DNA from: Parietaria judaica
Lineage: Eukaryota > Streptophyta > Magnoliopsida > Rosales > Urticaceae
Reading direction: 5' to 3'
DNA: 64,000 nucleotides
Assembly: GCA_954871525.1 (NCBI GenBank)
Contig: OX940872.1
Span: 10,377,180 to 10,441,179, forward strand
A model generated the notes under the pieces. It ran no database searches. It had not been told where the DNA came from and saw only the letters and a program-made list of their open reading frames with translations. Positions 59,083-64,000 of the stretch are shown here, piece by piece; position 1 is the first letter of the stretch; each line of letters begins with the position of its first letter. Made by a program: the position numbers and the translations under genes.

Positions 59083-59749
59083 GCCAATGCGCATTGGACG
59101 TATCATATTGCAACGAATATCCATAATTGTCCTTGGCGTGTACGTTGGATTGTGGAGGGTGACGAAGGGATTAGTGGGCCATAGCAAGTAGGGCCACTAT
59201 TTGGCCACCCATTTTAGGAGCATTGCTAGGCAAATGCATGGGTCCCATGTTAATGACCTTAACTCATTGTTAACCACATGATATTTAAATTGAAAAGTAT
59301 TACATAATGTTAATCACTTATATTAGGCATGGTAAGTTATTGAGATTTATGAGCCCATTTGCTTACTCTTGATTAGTAATTACTATAATACGTGCAAATA
59401 AGCCTAAACTTCGGAAAAACATTATATTCTGGCTTTTTTTCACCGGATGATGCAACTGCGAAATAATTACAAACTTGAAAATAGAACCTTGCACTGAAAG
59501 AAGAGTCTTTTTTTCTTCTGGATCTCACAAGTCGCGGTAGCTGTGAGCCGCAGAATTGGAAAAAACGTGCACGAAGTCTTACAATGTTCTTAAGAATCTT
59601 TCGAATAAAAAAAGTCTCAGTCTATATGGCACAAGACATTGATGAAACGAAAATTATACTATGAACTTCGAAGGATATATGTACACCCAGCCCTACTCGC
59701 AAGGCTCAAATGGTGACACTGGTTGCCAAGGTAAATGCCAGAGTGAAAT
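58132..59749. other. Intergenic AT-rich DNA
   Basis: Contains repeated GCATCTT motifs (58147-58190) and a (TA)n tract at about 59007-59079. No gene recognised. Confidence 0.5.
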
Positions 59750-60309
59750 GATATTTATGTGAGCTTAAGCTTGACTTAGTCCAGGTGACAACCAGAACCC
59801 AGGACGGGCAGAAACACTTGCGAGAAGTCAGCCCGGGTACCGACCAGAACAAAAGTCGGACAACCGTTCAGCCCAGCTCGGGTGAACACATGAAGAGAGT
59901 CCGCATAGAAGGCAAGCTCAGCCCGAAGCATACGAGCAGGTCAGCTCGGGGACAGAAAGACTGTCCAGGCAGGAAAGGGAAAGTCTACCCAGAGAGGAAA
60001 ATGCGTAGCTTGAGGAGCAAGGAAATCAAGTCAAATATTTGACGAGATTATTTAGGGTAGTTTCAAGATATAGTGCGATTCTGTTAACTAGGGTTTCGCC
60101 TATGTGAGGCCTATATAAACCTAGCAGTGTACTCTGTAAAATAGAGTTGAGTAGAGTAGTCGAGAGTCCATTAAGTTTTGAGTTTATCTCTTTGTAATTG
60201 CCTTCAATATTAATCAGAGAATCTCTTCTCCCAAATTCGTGTTCTTAAGTTCGTTTGATTCGTGGTGATTATTCGTGTTATTCGCAAATCCGTGATTTGG
60301 GATCCAACA
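59750..60309 (+). repeat. 5' LTR of copia element D (left boundary uncertain)
   Basis: The right end CCAACA precedes the primer site. A TATA box TATATAAA is at 60112-60119, followed by GTACTCTGTAAAATAGAG. The upstream part holds several CAGCCCGGG/AGCTCGGG motifs. The start is an estimate. Confidence 0.5.
60112..60119 (+). promoter_or_regulatory. TATA box in the LTR of element D
   Basis: TATATAAA in GAGGCCTATATAAACCTAGC, about 190 bp before the LTR end. Confidence 0.55.
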
Positions 60310-60311
60310 AG

Positions 60312-60323
60312 TGGTATTAGAGC
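60312..60323 (+). promoter_or_regulatory. Primer-binding site of copia element D
   Basis: TGGTATTAGAGC, one mismatch to the initiator-methionine tRNA consensus, two bases after the LTR. Confidence 0.75.
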
Positions 60324-60337
60324 CTCAATCGAAGAAC

Positions 60338-61280
60338 ATGTCTTCATCAGAATCGGCGATCGGAGATCTGGTTGTGAAGAAACCAGAATCCAGGGAAGAC
60401 ACAGTAACACTCCATTACCCCATGCTCACGAAGAGCAACTACGTCGTGTGGACGCTGAAGATGAGGGTGAATCTGCAAGCGCGGGGAGTCTGGGAGGCCA
60501 TTGAAGGTGGCGATTCCGAAGGACGCAAACAAAGAATGACACTCGCAGCAATCTACCAAGACGTTCCATAAGAACTCCTTCTCATGCTCTCTGAGAAGGA
60601 TTCCGCAAAGGAAGCATGGAAGACGCTTCGGACTATGCACATGGGCGCAGATCGCGTCAAGGATGCCAAAGTCCAGACCCTGAAGAGTGAATTCGAGGTC
60701 ATGCGGATGAAGGAAAGCGAGTCGGTGGACGACTTTGCGTTGAGACTCACGTCCATTGTGACCGGCATACGTTTGTTAGGAGACAAGCTGGACGAGACCA
60801 CCATTGTCACGAGATTTCTACGTGCGTTGCCTCGCAGGTACATGCAGATAGTGATGTCGATTGAGCAGTTCAGGGATCTCAAGACCATGACGGTATAAGA
60901 GGTTGTTGGGCATCTCAAAACCCACGAAGAGATACTTCGGGGCTACGGCGATAAATGAGACGAGCAAAATCTCCTTCTCACGCATGAAGAGTGGACGACG
61001 AGACAGAAAAGATCCAGGGGAGCCGAATGTTTCTCAAATTTCTCAGGACGGAACAACTACAGTGGAGAGGTCCGAGGACACGGACAAGGTCGAGGACGAG
61101 GTCGAGGCAGAGATTCGCGAGGTCGCGGAAGCAGCTTGAGTCGTCAAGAAGGACCGACAAGGAGAGACAAGAGCACGGTGAAGTGTTACTCTTATCAGAA
61201 ACTCGGGCATTTCGCATCAGAGTGCTGGAGCAGAAACCAGCCCGAGGAGGCGAATCTAGCAAGGTTCCCAGACGACCAGC
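60338..61280 (+). pseudogene. Copia element D gag, with in-frame stops
   Basis: Starts MSSESAIGDL at 60338. In one frame it shows 'LHYPMLTKSNYVVWTLKMRV', TAA at 60569-60571, 'LLGDKLDETTIVTRFLRALP', TAA at 60896-60898, a further TGA near 60957, an Arg/Gly-rich stretch and the zinc knuckle CYSYQKLGHFASEC (about 61180-61220). The second knuckle Cys position is Tyr (CYSYQ), whereas element B has CYNCQ, so the knuckle lacks one metal ligand. Confidence 0.82.
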
Positions 61281-64000
61281 CGGCACTGTTATTTGCCAAG
61301 CAGGTAATGCGCCTGGCTGGAAAGAACGGTGGGCACGAAGCCGAGGAGAACTGTCCGGAGGATATCAGAGATCAGCGAATCGGCGAGGAACAAGCCGAGC
61401 GGCGCTACCAGAAGAAGACCAGCGAGCAGGTCTTCCTCATCGAGGACAAGGTTTTTGTAAACCTCCTCACGCACGATGAGAAAAGAGTCAGTACCGATGT
61501 ATGGTACCTTGACAACGGTGCCAGCAACCACATGACCGGGGACCGAGCTAACTTTGAAGAGCTCGATGAGAATATCACGGGCAACGTGAAATTCGGCGAC
61601 GAGTCCGTCGTAGAGATCAAGGGCAGAGGGTCTATCCTGTTCGAGTGCAAGAATGGCGACCAGCGTTTGATGACCCAGGTTTATTACATCCCGAAGTTGA
61701 AGAGCAACATCATCAGTCTGGGACGGATGACGGAATCAGGAATACGGTGGTGCTAGCCGGGCCCTACCTGAAGATGTGGACCAAGGATAGAGTGCTGTTG
61801 ATGAAAGTGGAGCGGACACCCAACAGACTCTACAAAATTCTCCTGAAGACAAGCCAGCCCGTCTGCCTCATGGCGTCGATGGCAGATCCGGCTTGGCTAA
61901 GACACGCTCGACTCGGACACGTGAACTTTCACGCGCTCAATATGATGGGTGAAAAGAACTTGGCTTTCGGAGTTCCTCAGATACAGCACCCCGATCAGCT
62001 ATGTGAGAGCTGCATGATCGCGAAGCAGGCGAGGATACCCTTCCCGATCAAGGCCAAGTTCCGAGCCGACAGACCCCTACAGTTGGTGCACGCTGACCTC
62101 TGCGGTCCGATCACCCCTGCGACCACGGCCGGAAACAAGTATTTCTTCCTACTTGTTGACGACTACAGTCGATGGATGTGGGTGTATATGCTCAAGGAGA
62201 AGAGCGGAGCTTTCGAGACTTTCAGGAAGTTCAAGAAGCTCGTGGAGAATAGCACGGTGCCCAAGTTTAAGGTCTTGTGTACAGACCGAGGAGGAGAATT
62301 CACTTCACAGCAGCTCGGAGAGTTCTGCGACGAGGAAGGAATTCAGCGACACCTGTCCGCACCCCACACGCCTCCGCAGAATGGTGTTGTGGAACGACGA
62401 AATCGGTCTATGATGAACACAGCGAGGAGCTTGCTAAAGCGTATGCAGGTTCCGGCCAGGTTTTGGGGAGAAGCAGTGAGACATGCGGTCCATCTGCTTA
62501 ATCGTTTGCCGACCAAGGCACTAGGAGAGTGCACTCCCTACCAGGCGTGGTACGGGAAGAAACGCCACTTAGAGCACTTGAAAGTGTTCGGGAGCACCGC
62601 ACATGTGAAGATTGCGGGCCCTAATCTCAAGAAGCTGGATGATCGGAGTCAGAAGATGGTGTACATTAGAGCAGATGAAGGAAGCAAGGCACACAGATTC
62701 TATGATCCACGACACGGAAGACTCCAAGTAAGCAGAGATGTTGTGTTTGAAGAAGAGATGAAGTGGGATTGGCGCAACGAAAAGGGAGAACCCGAGCAGA
62801 ACTCGGTAGAGTTCATTGTCAAAGACGACCAGGATGTTGCCGAGCAGAAACAGCCCGGAACACCAAGCTCGGAAACAGTCTTGCCAGAGATGAGGGAACC
62901 CAGCCCGGGAGAGAGAACCCCGGACACACCACGGACACCAAGTCCGAGCAGGACCTGCCCGTCCAGCTCGGGAGATTCCTATATTAAAGATGGACCACGA
63001 GGATTCCGACCTCTAGCCAAAGTCTACGAGCAGACTCAAGAGGTGGATTTAGAGGAACTCTCATTCATTTGCGCAGAAGAGCCAGCCAACTTCCAAGAGG
63101 CAGCAGCCGAGCAGGAGTGGCAGGAAGCGATGAAGAAGGAGATGGATTCCATCGAGAAGAACAGGACATGGGAGCTAACTAGCCTTCCAAAAGGTCACAA
63201 GTCCATCGGCCTGAAGTGGGTGTACAAGCTGAAGAAGAACACAGAGGGGAATGTCCTTAAGCACAAGGCAAGACTGGTAGCTAAAGGCTACGTGCAGAAG
63301 AAAGGTATAGACTTCGACGAAGTCTTTGCACCAGTAGCGAGACTGGACACGATCAGACTGATTCTTGCCTTAGCAGCGCATCGAGGATGGGATGTTCACC
63401 ACATGGATGTCAAATCGGCATTCCTAAACGGTGACCTCGAGGAAGAAGTGTACGTCAAGCAACCGGAGAGGTTCGGCATCACAGGTGAGGAGCAGAAGGT
63501 GTACAGACTATCCAAAGCCCTATACGGGTTGAGACACGCACCAAGAGCATGGAACATACGTCTCGACAAGAGCTTGAAGAACCTTGGATTTGCAAAGTTC
63601 CTGAGGGAGCAGGCAGTCTACACCAGGAATACTGGATAGGAGACTCTGATCGTGGGAGTATATGTGGACGACTTGATCGTCACAAGATCCAGCGCAAGAG
63701 GCGTGGATGGATTCAAGCAGCAGATGATGGCCGAATTCGAGATGAGCGATCTCGGATTACTTTCGTGCTATCTCGGGATCGAGGTGGAACAAAAGAAAGA
63801 CTGTGTTACGTTAAAACAGACGGCCTATGTGAGGAAGATCCTTAAACAATTCGAGATGGAGGACTGTAACTCGAGCAAGTACCCCATAGAGGCGAAGCTG
63901 CAACTCGGGAAGGATGCTGAAGGAAAGAAGGTGGATCCCACGGACTACAGACGCGTGATCGGGTGTTTGAGGTATCTCACTCATACTCGACCAGATATTG
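61281..64000 (+). pseudogene. Copia element D pol, partial at the window edge
   Basis: Protease 'WYLDNGASNHMTGDR' (about 61503-61547) is in the gag frame. A frameshift near 61735 leads into a long frame to 63639. It shows '[17 protein letters not shown]', '[16 protein letters not shown]', '[12 protein letters not shown]' and '[13 protein letters not shown]' (integrase Asp, Asp, Glu), then RT '[20 protein letters not shown]', '[18 protein letters not shown]' and '[14 protein letters not shown]'. A TAG at 63637-63639 precedes YVDDLIVT (about 63660). RNase H is outside the window. Apart from these lesions it is nearly complete. Confidence 0.88.

Larger units (their letters stand above)
59750..64000 (+). 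mobile_element. Ty1/copia LTR retrotransposon (element D), cut by the window end
   Basis: An LTR ending GGGATCCAACA (60309), primer site TGGTATTAGAGC (60312-60323) and gag-protease-integrase-RT in copia order follow on the plus strand to the edge. The left LTR boundary is uncertain because the 3' LTR is outside. Protein motifs closely resemble element B. Few lesions: several in-frame stops and one frameshift. Confidence 0.85.

Overview
This window is nuclear DNA from a flowering plant, probably a eudicot. The host genes have many short AT-rich introns with GT..AG borders. The retrotransposon lineages (Ty1/copia with methionine-tRNA-like primer sites, and a Tat-type Ty3/gypsy with a second RNase H) are plant lineages. 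The intergenic DNA is AT-rich with long (TA)n tracts. Nothing looks bacterial or organellar, and the species cannot be named from the sequence.

Only two host genes are well supported. One is a 12-exon gene for a two-domain mitochondrial-type 3-mercaptopyruvate/thiosulfate sulfurtransferase (STR1/MST1 type, 26385-29161 +, 371 aa). The other is a 6-exon gene for the spliceosomal Sm protein E (30527-32137 +, 88 aa). They are head-to-tail and unrelated in function. Both carry a copy of the same ~480-bp non-autonomous DNA transposon about 200 bp upstream of the start codon.

Nearly everything else is nested transposable elements. (1) 143-5516: a decayed copia element with 208-bp LTRs and a perfect 5-bp target duplication. 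(2) 6098-6983: a 443-bp tandem duplication. (3) 8778-10160: fragments of a TTF-type hAT transposase and a copia gag/LTR. (4) 10716-24571: a 13.9-kb Tat-lineage gypsy element with 1.14-kb LTRs, broken gag-pro-RT-RNH-aRNH-IN, a 5.6-kb 3' region with tandem repeats, and an antisense gene that appears spliced and to have its own promoter. (5) 25017-30328: three copies of the ~480-bp element around the host genes. (6) 35330-41954: a minus-strand copia element whose 5' LTR holds a 1.27-kb hAT-like insertion. (7) 42251-43243: a 993-bp near-perfect fold-back element. (8) 44429-50063: a second fold-back copy split by a young minus-strand copia element (44444-49186). (9) 50716-52022: a second copy of the 1.3-kb hAT-like element. 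(10) about 55165-57680: a deleted hAT-like element bracketed by TCGCGA clusters, with a copia leader fragment duplicated in its interior. (11) about 59750 to the window end: a plus-strand copia element cut by the edge.

The most interesting observations are the antisense accessory gene in the Tat element, the ~480-bp and 1.3-kb elements that share ends, 8-bp duplications and TATCGA-rich subterminal regions and sit in both host promoters, and the TCGCGA-bracketed hAT derivative. All similarity statements are by eye; no database search was possible.
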